From: Tepidiphilus sp. | GTDB taxonomy: Bacteria; Pseudomonadota; Gammaproteobacteria; Burkholderiales; Rhodocyclaceae | NCBI GenBank assembly: GCA_028684345.1 | Contig: JAQUGB010000032.1 | Span: 1-12,357, forward strand | Length of the DNA stretch: 12,357 nucleotides | Direction: 5' to 3' | Part shown: piece by piece, positions 1 through 7,664 of the stretch | Numbering within the stretch: position 1 is the first letter of the stretch | Layout of the letters: every line of letters begins with the position of its first letter | Position numbers and translations under genes: made by a program | The notes under the pieces: generated by a model | Database searches by the model: none | The model's input: only the letters and a program-made list of their open reading frames with translations | Told to the model about the DNA's origin: nothing

Positions 1-11
1 TGACCGAAGAA

Positions 12-272
12 ATGCAAAACAAGACCCGGCAGCGCATGGTCGGACGTGTCGTGAGTACCGCCCGAGCCAAGACGGTCGCCGTGTTGGTCGAACGTCGCGT
101 GGCGCATCCCCTCTATGGGAAGATCGTCACCAAATCGCGTAAATTCCATGCGCACTGCGAAGATCCGGAAGTGGCGCTCAACGATGTCGTCGAGATTGAA
201 GAGTGCCGTCCGATTTCCAAGACAAAAACCTGGAAGGTCGTCCGGCTCGTGTCCAAGGCACGTCTTGCCTGA
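12..272 (+). CDS. rpsQ: 30S ribosomal protein S17
   Basis: S17 is a primary 16S rRNA-binding protein of the small subunit with an OB-fold. The 86-residue product has the normal family length. It shows the family core GRVVS near residues 11-15, the HPLYGK segment near 32-37, and the C-terminal signature DVVEIEECRPISKTKTW near residues 58-74. The ATG at 12 gives the usual short N-terminus; an in-frame ATG at 36 would remove conserved residues. The TGA at 1-3 sits where the stop of rpmC (L29), the usual upstream gene, would be, but nothing more of that gene is in the window. The ribosome binding site is weak (GAAGAA). This is the last gene before a 159-base gap, matching the end of an S10-type operon. 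Confidence 0.97.
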   Translation: MQNKTRQRMVGRVVSTARAKTVAVLVERRVAHPLYGKIVTKSRKFHAHCEDPEVALNDVVEIEECRPISKTKTWKVVRLVSKARLA

Positions 273-279
273 TTTGCCC

Positions 280-308
280 TTGCAATTTTCTGCCGCATCG
301 GTTATAGT
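280..308 (+). promoter_or_regulatory. Probable spc-operon promoter
   Basis: A TTGCAA -35 hexamer (280-285) and a TATAGT -10 hexamer (303-308) are separated by exactly 17 bases, a close sigma70 match. The site starts 8 bases after the rpsQ stop and lies 123 bases upstream of rplN, the position of the spc promoter in E. coli. Transcription would begin near 315. The position and promoter role are inferred from the sequence match and gene order. Confidence 0.7.
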
Positions 309-319
309 GCTGGACTCTT

Positions 320-339
320 GCCCCGTCGCAAGGCGGGGC
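320..339 (+). promoter_or_regulatory. GC-rich hairpin at the 5' end of the spc leader
   Basis: GCCCCG (320-325) and CGGGGC (334-339) form a six-pair stem with an eight-base loop, just after the expected transcription start. An alternative stem, CTTGC (317-321) with GCAAG (328-332), is mutually exclusive with it. No clean T run follows, so I do not call it a terminator. It could stabilise the 5' end of the mRNA or take part in regulation. Confidence 0.4.
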
Positions 340-349
340 GCTTCGTTTT

Positions 350-387
350 CCTTCGTCGCCTGAGCCGTTTGCGCGCCGAAGGTTTTT
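350..387 (+). terminator. Terminator-like hairpin in the rpsQ-rplN gap
   Basis: CCTTCG (350-355) pairs with CGAAGG (377-382). Beyond a single T/C mismatch, CGC (357-359) pairs with GCG (373-375), leaving a 13-base loop. Five T residues (383-387) follow immediately. This is a moderate intrinsic terminator. It lies downstream of the probable spc promoter and upstream of rplN, so it may end S10-operon transcripts and also attenuate transcripts from that promoter. Confidence 0.45.
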
Positions 388-431
388 GAGTCCAAAACTG
401 TCCGCTCTAGCGGTATAAGTTGGAGATTTTC

Positions 432-800
432 ATGATCCAGATGCAGACCCTCTTGCAGGTCGCCGACAACAGCGGCGCGCGCAAGGTCATGTGTATCAAA
501 GTGCTTGGGGGCTCCAAGCGCCGCTATGCCAACGTCGGCGACATCATCAAGGTGTCGGTCAAGGAAGCGGCCCCGCGCGGGCGCGTCAAGAAAGGCGACG
601 TCTATAACGCCGTCGTCGTTCGCACCGCCAAAGGGGTGCGCCGTCCCGACGGTTCGCTCATCAAGTTCGATGGCAACGCCGCCGTGCTGCTCAACAACAA
701 GCTCGAGCCGATCGGTACGCGTATTTTTGGCCCTGTTACGCGTGAATTGCGTACCGAGCGATTCATGAAGATCGTCTCGCTCGCCCCCGAAGTCATCTGA
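432..800 (+). CDS. rplN: 50S ribosomal protein L14
   Basis: L14 is a five-stranded beta-barrel protein on the subunit interface of the large subunit, contacting 23S rRNA, L19 and 16S rRNA. The 122-residue product matches the family length and is close to E. coli L14 throughout: ADNSGARKVMCIKVLGGS near residues 11-28, the RGRVKKGDV segment near 49-57, and the C-terminal GTRIFGPVTRELR and FMKIVSLAPEV. The ATG at 432 has a GGAG ribosome binding site at 422-425. A TTG at 420 in the same frame would add four residues that the family lacks and would overlap the binding site, so it was not used. It is the first gene of the spc-type operon. Confidence 0.98.
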   Translation: MIQMQTLLQVADNSGARKVMCIKVLGGSKRRYANVGDIIKVSVKEAAPRGRVKKGDVYNAVVVRTAKGVRRPDGSLIKFDGNAAVLLNNKLEPIGTRIFGPVTRELRTERFMKIVSLAPEVI

Positions 801-809
801 GGTGTCGCA

Positions 810-1127
810 ATGAAGAAGATCCGTAAGGGCGATCAGGTGATCGTGATCGCCGGCAAAGACAAAGGGCGCCGGGGGGTGGTGACGCGCCGCGTCAGCGACG
901 AAAAAGTCATCGTCGAGGGGATCAACCGCGTCAAGAAACACGTGCGCCCCAATCCCCTGCGCGGAATCGCAGGTGGGATCATCGAAAAAGAGATGCCTAT
1001 CCACATCTCCAACGTCGCGCTATTCAATCCGCAGACCCAGAAAGCCGACCGGGTCGGGATTCGGGTGCTCGAAGATGGCCGTAAAGTGCGCTTCTTCAAG
1101 AGTACCGGCGAAGTGGTGGACGTCTAA
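810..1127 (+). CDS. rplX: 50S ribosomal protein L24
   Basis: L24 is an early assembly-initiator protein that binds the 5' domain of 23S rRNA and sits near the polypeptide exit. The 105-residue product carries the N-terminal KOW motif (GDQVIVIAGKDKGRRGVV, near residues 7-24), followed by VEGINRVKKHVRP and the conserved MPIHISNVALFNP segment near residues 62-74. Length fits the bacterial family. The gene begins nine bases after the rplN stop. A GAGGT ribosome binding site (799-803) overlaps that stop codon, which points to coupled translation. Order rplN-rplX-rplE is the canonical one. Confidence 0.98.
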   Translation: MKKIRKGDQVIVIAGKDKGRRGVVTRRVSDEKVIVEGINRVKKHVRPNPLRGIAGGIIEKEMPIHISNVALFNPQTQKADRVGIRVLEDGRKVRFFKSTGEVVDV

Positions 1128-1136
1128 GGAGCGAAC

Positions 1137-1676
1137 ATGGCCCGGTTGCTACAACAGTACAAAGAAAAGGTCGTGCCCGAACTCATCAGCAAGTTCGGTT
1201 ACAAGTCGATCATGGAAGTGCCGCGCATCTCCAAGATCACGCTCAACATGGGCGTGGGTGAGGCCGTGGCCGACAAGAAGGTCCTGGAGAATGCCGTCAA
1301 GGATCTGGCGGCGATCTCGGGGCAAAAGCCCGTGATCACCAAGGCGCGCAAGTCGATCGCCGGTTTCAAGATTCGCGAAGGGTATCCGATCGGGTGCAAG
1401 GTCACGCTGCGTGGCGCACGGGCCTACGAATTCCTCGATCGGCTCATTTCGATCGCTCTGCCCCGCGTGCGGGACTTCCGCGGCGTTGGCGGCAAGGGGT
1501 TTGATGGTCGTGGCAACTACAACCTTGGGGTGCGCGAGCAGATCATCTTTCCGGAAATCGAATACGACAAGGTCGATGCGCTGCGCGGCATGAACATCAC
1601 GATCACGACCACGGCGAAGACCGACGAAGAGGCCAAGGCGCTGCTGGCCGCGTTCAAGTTTCCCTTCCGGAATTGA
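1137..1676 (+). CDS. rplE: 50S ribosomal protein L5
   Basis: L5 binds 5S rRNA and places it in the central protuberance of the large subunit, contacting P-site tRNA. The 179-residue product has the normal length. Visible family blocks are the N-terminal PRISKITLNMGVGEA near residues 29-43, KPVITKARKSIAGFKIREG near 59-77, the RVRDFRGVGGKGFDGRGNYN glycine-rich loop near 110-129, and GMNITITTTAKTDEEAKALL near the C-terminus. AAGGAG at 1126-1131, overlapping the rplX stop, places the start at 1137. In E. coli the S8 repressor target lies at the start of this gene; I could not identify a convincing S8-type hairpin here by eye. Confidence 0.98.
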   Translation: MARLLQQYKEKVVPELISKFGYKSIMEVPRISKITLNMGVGEAVADKKVLENAVKDLAAISGQKPVITKARKSIAGFKIREGYPIGCKVTLRGARAYEFLDRLISIALPRVRDFRGVGGKGFDGRGNYNLGVREQIIFPEIEYDKVDALRGMNITITTTAKTDEEAKALLAAFKFPFRN

Positions 1677-1683
1677 GGCTGAC

Positions 1684-1989
1684 ATGGCAAAGAAATCGAT
1701 GATCAATCGCGAGGAAAAACGTCGCAAGCTCGTGGCCAAGTACGCGGCCAAGCGCGACGCTCTGCTCGCCAAAATACGGGACATGAGTCTGTCCGAAGAA
1801 GAGCGCATGCAGGCGCGCCTCGAGCTGCAGCAACTGCCGCGCAACGCCAGCCCCACTCGGCTGCGGAATCGTTGCGCGATCACTGGCCGTCCGCGCGGAA
1901 CTTTCCGTAAATTCGGTCTGAGCCGAAACAAGTTGCGTGAAATGGCTTTCCGCGGCGAAGTCCCCGGCATGACCAAGGCGAGCTGGTAA
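1684..1989 (+). CDS. rpsN: 30S ribosomal protein S14 (zinc-independent form)
   Basis: S14 is a late-assembling protein of the 30S head, near the A and P sites. The 101-residue length and the presence of a single cysteine (in RNRCAITGRPRG) show the long, zinc-independent form typical of proteobacteria, not the 61-residue four-cysteine form. The conserved C-terminal part runs through RGTFRKFGLSRNKLREMA to the terminal KASW. A GAGG site at 1675-1678 overlaps the rplE stop and sits five bases before the ATG. Gene order rplE-rpsN-rpsH is canonical. Confidence 0.98.
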   Translation: MAKKSMINREEKRRKLVAKYAAKRDALLAKIRDMSLSEEERMQARLELQQLPRNASPTRLRNRCAITGRPRGTFRKFGLSRNKLREMAFRGEVPGMTKASW

Positions 1990-2001
1990 GGGAGTCCGAA
2001 G

Positions 2002-2397
2002 ATGAGCATGTCTGATCCGATCGCCGATATGTTGACGCGCATTCGCAATGCGCAAAAGGCGGAAAAGCCTACCGTCGAGGTTCCTGGCTCCAAGCTCAAG
2101 TCCGCGATCGCTCGCGTATTGCACGAAGAGGGCTACATCGATGGGTTCGAGGTGCGTCAAGAGGGGCCGAAGTCGACCCTGGTATTGAAGCTCAAGTATT
2201 ACGCCGGTCGCCCCGTGATCGAACACATCGAGCGGGTGTCGCGTCCTGGTTTGCGCATCTACCGTTCCGTCGCCGACTTGCCCAAGGTCATGAACGGTCT
2301 GGGAGTGGCCATCGTGTCTACGCCCAAGGGGGTGATGACCGATCGTGCCGCCCGCAAGGCGCAAGTTGGTGGCGAAGTGCTCTGTTACGTCGCCTGA
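2002..2397 (+). CDS. rpsH: 30S ribosomal protein S8
   Basis: S8 is a primary 16S rRNA binder (helix 21) needed for assembly of the 30S platform. In E. coli it is also the translational repressor of the spc operon. The 131-residue product begins MSMSDPIADMLTRIRNA as in close homologues and ends with the conserved STPKGVMTD and the GGEVLCYV signature. GGAG at 1991-1994 lies seven bases from the ATG at 2002 and favours it over the second in-frame ATG at 2008. Whether S8 autoregulation exists here cannot be decided from the sequence alone. Confidence 0.98.
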   Translation: MSMSDPIADMLTRIRNAQKAEKPTVEVPGSKLKSAIARVLHEEGYIDGFEVRQEGPKSTLVLKLKYYAGRPVIEHIERVSRPGLRIYRSVADLPKVMNGLGVAIVSTPKGVMTDRAARKAQVGGEVLCYVA

Positions 2398-2408
2398 GGG
2401 AGATCGAG

Positions 2409-2942
2409 ATGTCGAGAATCGCAAAACAACCGATCGAGGTTCCGGGTGGCGTCGAGGTCACGATCGACGGCAGCCGCGTCGCGGTCAAAGGTCCGCTCGG
2501 CGCGCTCGAGTTCTCGTTCAATCCCGCCGTGCGCATCGTCCGGGAGGGCAACGTGCTGCGCTGCCAGGGCGACGAGAAGACCCCCGGCAGCGTTGCTCAG
2601 GCCGGCACTGCGCGTGCCGTCCTCGCCAACATGGTGCATGGGGTCGCGAAAGGGTTCGAGCGGCGCCTCACGTTGGTCGGGGTGGGTTACCGGGCGCAGC
2701 TGCAGGGTAACAAGCTGAATCTCTCGCTGGGGTACTCGCACCCGATCGAGCACGAACTTCCTGCGGGGATCAAGGCCGAAGTGCCCCAGCCGACCGAGAT
2801 CGTGCTCAAAGGGGCCGACAAGCAACAACTCGGCCAGCAGGCTGCCAAGATCCGCGGCTACCGTCCGCCGGAACCCTACAAGGGCAAGGGCGTTCGCTAT
2901 GCGGATGAAATCGTGGTCTTGAAAGAGACCAAGAAGAAATAA
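2409..2942 (+). CDS. rplF: 50S ribosomal protein L6
   Basis: L6 lies near the sarcin-ricin loop at the factor-binding region of the large subunit and has two similar domains that arose by duplication. The 177-residue product matches the family length. The N-terminal block SRIAKQPIEVPGGVEV is clear. The C-terminal domain carries GYSHPIEHELPAGI and the L6 signature KIRGYRPPEPYKGKGVRY near residues 150-168. A long GAGGGAG site (2396-2402), overlapping the rpsH stop, precedes the ATG by six bases. Confidence 0.98.
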   Translation: MSRIAKQPIEVPGGVEVTIDGSRVAVKGPLGALEFSFNPAVRIVREGNVLRCQGDEKTPGSVAQAGTARAVLANMVHGVAKGFERRLTLVGVGYRAQLQGNKLNLSLGYSHPIEHELPAGIKAEVPQPTEIVLKGADKQQLGQQAAKIRGYRPPEPYKGKGVRYADEIVVLKETKKK

Positions 2943-2954
2943 GGGCATTCGATC

Positions 2955-3308
2955 ATGAACAAGAAACTTGCACGTCTGCGCCGCGCCCGCAAAACCCGGG
3001 CGAAGATCGCGCAGCTGAAAGTGCCGAGCCTCACGGTTTACCGTTCCAACTCGCACGTCTACGCGCAGATCATCTCCCCGTGCCGTTCGCGCGTGCTCGC
3101 TGCCGCGTCTACGCTCGACAAGGAGCTGCGCGACAAGGTGGGCAACGGAGGCAACAAGGCCGCTGCGGCGCTCGTGGGTCGTGCCATCGCCGAGAAAGCC
3201 AAGGCGATCGGCATCGAGACGGTCGCGTTCGACCGCTCGGGATATCTCTATCATGGTCGCGTGCAAGCCTTGGCTGAGGCCGCGCGCGAAGCCGGGCTCA
3301 AATTCTGA
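2955..3308 (+). CDS. rplR: 50S ribosomal protein L18
   Basis: L18 binds 5S rRNA together with L5 and helps attach it to 23S rRNA. The 117-residue product has a strongly basic N-terminus (KKLARLRRARKTRAK), as expected of the flexible rRNA-binding tail. It then shows the core block LTVYRSNSHVYAQII near residues 26-40 and the C-terminal VAFDRSGYLYHGRVQALAEAAREAGL, which closely matches the family. The ribosome binding site AAGGG (2941-2945) overlaps the rplF stop region and is nine bases from the ATG. Confidence 0.98.
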   Translation: MNKKLARLRRARKTRAKIAQLKVPSLTVYRSNSHVYAQIISPCRSRVLAAASTLDKELRDKVGNGGNKAAAALVGRAIAEKAKAIGIETVAFDRSGYLYHGRVQALAEAAREAGLKF

Positions 3309-3321
3309 TACGGGAAAAGCG

Positions 3322-3846
3322 ATGGCCAGGAATCAGCAAGACAGACGCCGGCCTGCGGAAGAGCGGCAGGACGAGTTCAACGAAAAGATGGTGTCGATCA
3401 ATCGCGTCAGCAAGACCGTCAAGGGTGGGCGCATCCTGAGCTTTGCGGCGCTGACGGTCGTCGGCGACGGCGACGGTGGCATCGGCATGGGTAAGGGTAA
3501 GGCCCGTGAGGTACCGGTCGCGGTGCAAAAGGCCATGCAGTCGGCGCGTCGTGACATGGTCAAGGTGCCTTTGAAAAACGGCACCATCCAGCATACCGTG
3601 ATCGCCAAGCACGGTGCTTCCACGGTGATGATGAAGTCGGCTCCTCCGGGTACCGGAATCATCGCCGGCGGTGCCATGCGCGCGGTGTTCGAGGTGATGG
3701 GCGTCAAGGACGTCATCTGCAAGATCGTTGGCTCGACCAACCCGTACAACGTGGTGCGCGCCACGATCAAGGGATTGACGGCCACACGCCGTCCTTCCGA
3801 GCTTGCCGCGAAGCGCGGCAAGTCCATCGAAGAGATCACGGAGTGA
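3322..3846 (+). CDS. rpsE: 30S ribosomal protein S5
   Basis: S5 lies at the mRNA entry side of the 30S subunit and affects decoding accuracy and mRNA unwinding. The 174-residue product has the N-terminal double-stranded RNA-binding-like domain, with the S5 signature around INRVSKTVKGGRILSF and GDGDGGIGMGKGKAREVP near residues 22-64. The C-terminal domain holds PPGTGIIAGGAMRAVFE and the GSTNPYNVVRATI segment. The frame stays open upstream to 3181 inside rplR, but the ATG at 3322 matches the family N-terminus (MARNQ) and lies 13 bases after the rplR stop. Its ribosome binding site (GGGAAA, 3312-3317) is weak. Confidence 0.98.
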   Translation: MARNQQDRRRPAEERQDEFNEKMVSINRVSKTVKGGRILSFAALTVVGDGDGGIGMGKGKAREVPVAVQKAMQSARRDMVKVPLKNGTIQHTVIAKHGASTVMMKSAPPGTGIIAGGAMRAVFEVMGVKDVICKIVGSTNPYNVVRATIKGLTATRRPSELAAKRGKSIEEITE

Positions 3847-3849
3847 GCC

Positions 3850-4032
3850 ATGGCGAACGACAAAGTCAAGGTGACGCTGGTCAAGTCTTTGATCGGCACG
3901 CGTAAGGATCATCGTGCCACCGTGCGTGGGCTCGGCTTGCGTCGGCTCAACCACACGGTCGAGCTCGCCGACACCCCTCAGGTGCGCGGCATGATCGCCA
4001 AGGTGTCTTATCTTCTGAAGGTCGAGGGCTGA
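3850..4032 (+). CDS. rpmD: 50S ribosomal protein L30
   Basis: L30 is a small accessory protein of the large subunit that lies on 23S rRNA. The 60-residue product fits the short bacterial form. It shows VKVTLVKSLIGTRKDHRATVR near the N-terminus, then GLGLRRLNHTVELADTPQVRGMI, the family signature. It starts three bases after the rpsE stop, and GGAG (3840-3843) lies within the last codons of rpsE, so translation is probably coupled to that gene. The rpsE-rpmD-rplO order is canonical. Confidence 0.97.
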   Translation: MANDKVKVTLVKSLIGTRKDHRATVRGLGLRRLNHTVELADTPQVRGMIAKVSYLLKVEG

Positions 4033-4035
4033 CAA

Positions 4036-4473
4036 ATGCAACTCAACACCATCAAACCGGCCGATGGGGCCAAGAAAGCGAAGAAGCGGGTCGGCCGCGG
4101 CATCGGTTCCGGTCTGGGCAAGACCTGCGGCCGGGGACACAAGGGCCAGAAATCCCGCTCCGGGGGCTTTCACAAAGTCGGCTTCGAGGGCGGTCAAATG
4201 CCGCTTCAACGCCGTCTGCCCAAGCGTGGTTTCGTCTCGCTCACGGCTGGCGAAGTCGCCGAAGTGCGCCTCTCCGACCTCGAGCGGATCCCGGTCGACG
4301 ACATCGACCTGGTCGTACTCAAGCAGGCGGGCGTGGTGCCGCGCGCTGCCAAGGCGGCCAAGGTGATCCTGGCCGGAACGATCACGCGCAAACTCACGTT
4401 GCGCGGTATCGCCGCCACCAAGGGCGCCAGAAACGCGATCGAGGCGGCCGGCGGCACCCTCGTCGAATCCTGA
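4036..4473 (+). CDS. rplO: 50S ribosomal protein L15
   Basis: L15 is a late assembly protein with a long basic extension that threads into 23S rRNA. The 145-residue product opens with MQLNTIKPADGAKKAKKRVG, continues with the glycine- and basic-rich GIGSGLGKTCGRGHKGQ near residues 22-38, and has the FEGGQMPLQRRLPKRGF block near 55-71. The C-terminal part ends with the GARNAIEAAGG signature. It starts three bases after the rpmD stop, and GAGGG (4025-4029), inside the end of rpmD, acts as ribosome binding site. Confidence 0.98.
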   Translation: MQLNTIKPADGAKKAKKRVGRGIGSGLGKTCGRGHKGQKSRSGGFHKVGFEGGQMPLQRRLPKRGFVSLTAGEVAEVRLSDLERIPVDDIDLVVLKQAGVVPRAAKAAKVILAGTITRKLTLRGIAATKGARNAIEAAGGTLVES

Positions 4474-4486
4474 GTAGGGAAGCGTC

Positions 4487-5809
<1,323 letters not shown>

Positions 5810-5812
5810 GGA

Positions 5813-6031
5813 ATGGCCAAGGAAGACGTCATCGAAATGCAGGGTGAGGTGATCGAGACGCTGCCCAACGCCACCTTCCGCGTGCGTCTGGAAAATGGTC
5901 ACGTCATTCTCGGCTATATCTCGGGCAAGATGCGCATGCATTACATCCGCATCCTGCCCGGAGACAAGGTCACGGTGCAGCTCACTCCGTACGACCTCAC
6001 GCGCGGGCGCATCGTATTCCGTTCCAAGTGA
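5813..6031 (+). CDS. infA: Translation initiation factor IF-1
   Basis: IF-1 is an S1-like OB-fold protein that binds the 30S A site during initiation and works with IF-2 and IF-3. The 72-residue product has the exact family length and is very close to E. coli IF-1: MAKEDVIEMQGEVIETLPN, the FRVRLENGHV strand, ISGKMRMHYIRILPGD, and the terminal LTPYDLTRGRIVFRSK. Its GGAGGA ribosome binding site (5799-5804) lies within the last codons of secY, and the gap is three bases, so coupling to secY is likely. Placement between secY and rpmJ is typical of betaproteobacteria and Gram-positive bacteria but not of E. coli. Confidence 0.98.
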   Translation: MAKEDVIEMQGEVIETLPNATFRVRLENGHVILGYISGKMRMHYIRILPGDKVTVQLTPYDLTRGRIVFRSK

Positions 6032-6050
6032 AGAATCCAGGGAGATCTCC

Positions 6051-6164
6051 ATGAAAGTCCAAGCCTCAGTTAAGCGGATCTGCCGCAATTGCCGCATCGT
6101 GCGGCGCAAGGGCGTGGTGCGGGTCATTTGTAAAGAATCGCGCCACAAGCAGCGTCAAGGTTGA
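6051..6164 (+). CDS. rpmJ: 50S ribosomal protein L36 (zinc-ribbon form)
   Basis: L36 is the smallest large-subunit protein and stabilises 23S rRNA tertiary contacts through a zinc ribbon. The 37-residue product reads MKVQASVKRICRNC at the start and ends HKQRQG, as expected. The zinc ligands are C11, C14, C27 and H32, so this is the zinc-binding form. The ATG at 6051 follows GGGAG (6040-6044). The ten bases before the ATG form a perfect palindrome, but its central loop is too small for a real hairpin. The stop codon overlaps the -35 hexamer of the next promoter. Confidence 0.97.
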   Translation: MKVQASVKRICRNCRIVRRKGVVRVICKESRHKQRQG

Positions 6165-6189
6165 ACCTTGGGCGCGAATCTTTTATACT
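6161..6189 (+). promoter_or_regulatory. Probable alpha-operon promoter
   Basis: TTGAAC (6161-6166) and TATACT (6184-6189) are separated by 17 bases, a strong sigma70-like match. The -35 hexamer overlaps the rpmJ stop codon. Transcription would start near 6196, leaving a leader of only about 23 bases before rpsM. The alpha operon of E. coli also starts with rpsM. Confidence 0.75.
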
Positions 6190-6218
6190 TGAAAATTTCG
6201 TTTTTGGGGTGATTGCAG

Positions 6219-6584
<366 letters not shown>

Positions 6585-6596
6585 TGAGGTCACTCC

Positions 6597-6986
6597 ATGG
6601 CTAAAACTACGACGAAGGCCCGACGTAAAGTCAAAAAGAATGTTGCGGAGGGCATCGCGCACATCCACGCGAGCTTCAACAACACGATCATCACGATCAC
6701 CGATCGGCAAGGCAACGCGCTTTCCTGGGCGTCGTCCGGTTCGGCCGGTTTCAAGGGTTCGCGCAAGAGCACCCCGTTTGCCGCCCAGGTGGCGGCCGAT
6801 TCGGCCGGCAAGGCAGCCCAGGAATGCGGCATCAAGAGCCTTGAAGTGCGTGTACAAGGTCCCGGCCCGGGGCGTGAATCGTCGGTGCGGGCGCTTGCCG
6901 CGCTCGGCATCCGCATCGCCAGCATACAGGATGTGACGCCGATCCCGCACAACGGCTGCCGTCCGCCCAAGAAACGTCGGATCTAA
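6597..6986 (+). CDS. rpsK: 30S ribosomal protein S11
   Basis: S11 lies on the 30S platform and helps shape the E site and the path of the mRNA. The 129-residue product starts with a basic stretch (residues 1-15), then shows GIAHIHASFNNTIITITD near 19-36, the FKGSRKSTPFAAQ segment near 52-64, and the S11 signature near 88-100, with VRVQGPGPGRES visible. It ends with DVTPIPHNGCRPPKKRR, as in close homologues. GAGGT (6586-6590) lies six bases before the ATG, just after the rpsM stop. Confidence 0.98.
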   Translation: MAKTTTKARRKVKKNVAEGIAHIHASFNNTIITITDRQGNALSWASSGSAGFKGSRKSTPFAAQVAADSAGKAAQECGIKSLEVRVQGPGPGRESSVRALAALGIRIASIQDVTPIPHNGCRPPKKRRI

Positions 6987-6998
6987 CAGGAGTCGAAC

Positions 6999-7628
6999 GT
7001 GGCACGTAATCTTGATCCCAAGTGCCGGCAGTGCCGGCGGGAAGGCGAAAAGCTCTTCCTCAAAGGGGAAAAATGCTTCACGGACAAGTGCGCGATCGAG
7101 CGTCGCAGCTATGCGCCCGGTCAGCACGGTCAAACCTCGGGTCAGCGCCTGTCCGAATACGGAAAACAGCTGCGCGAGAAACAAAAGATCCGTCGGCTCT
7201 ACGGCGTTTTGGAGATGCAGTTCCGCCGAGTCTATGCCGAAGCGGCCCGCCGTCGCGGCCAGACGGGCGAGAACCTTCTGCAACTCCTCGAAGGCAGACT
7301 CGACAACGTTGCTTATCGCATGGGTTTCGGCGCCTCACGCGCCGAGGCGCGCCAAGTCGTGCGCCACAATGGCGTGATGGTCAACGGTCGCCGGGTCAAC
7401 ATCCCCTCCTACCTCGTTCGTCCGGGCGACGTGGTCGAGCTCACCGAGAAGGCCCGCGGCCAGCTCCGCGTGAAGGCTGCGTTGGAAGCGGCGGCGCAGC
7501 GCGGTTTCCCTGAGTGGCTCGAAGTCGACGTGCAGGCGGGCAAGGGGGTGTTCAAGGCCTATCCGCAGCGCACCGAGCTCTCGCCCACGATCAACGAAAA
7601 CCTCGTGGTCGAACTCTACTCGCGATAA
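6999..7628 (+). CDS. rpsD: 30S ribosomal protein S4 (zinc-binding form)
   Basis: S4 is a primary 16S rRNA binder that starts assembly of the 30S body. In E. coli it also represses its own operon. The 209-residue product begins at GTG 6999, placed by AGGAG (6988-6992). Its N-terminal domain has cysteines at 9, 12, 26 and 31 (C-x2-C and C-x4-C), the zinc-ligand pattern known from Thermus and Geobacillus S4 and absent from E. coli S4. The S4 RNA-binding domain is clear at LLQLLEGRLDNVAYRMGFG and ASRAEARQVV near residues 90-120. The end is the family-typical ENLVVELYSR. Confidence 0.98.
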   Translation: MARNLDPKCRQCRREGEKLFLKGEKCFTDKCAIERRSYAPGQHGQTSGQRLSEYGKQLREKQKIRRLYGVLEMQFRRVYAEAARRRGQTGENLLQLLEGRLDNVAYRMGFGASRAEARQVVRHNGVMVNGRRVNIPSYLVRPGDVVELTEKARGQLRVKAALEAAAQRGFPEWLEVDVQAGKGVFKAYPQRTELSPTINENLVVELYSR

Positions 7629-7664
7629 GCCCCTCGCAGCGGCGAGAAACAAAGGATAGCATCG

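Noticed and set aside
414..419. TATAAG as a second promoter for rplN
   Set aside because: No acceptable -35 hexamer lies 16-18 bases upstream, and the site would start transcription inside or next to the ribosome binding site.
1149..2099. Minus-strand open frame of 316 codons opposite rplE and rpsN
   Set aside because: It is a mirror frame of conserved ribosomal-protein genes without its own ribosome binding site context or domain.
6041..6050. Perfect ten-base palindrome GGAGATCTCC just before rpmJ
   Set aside because: As RNA it would need a loop that is too small, and it is explained by the ribosome binding site next to a chance complement.
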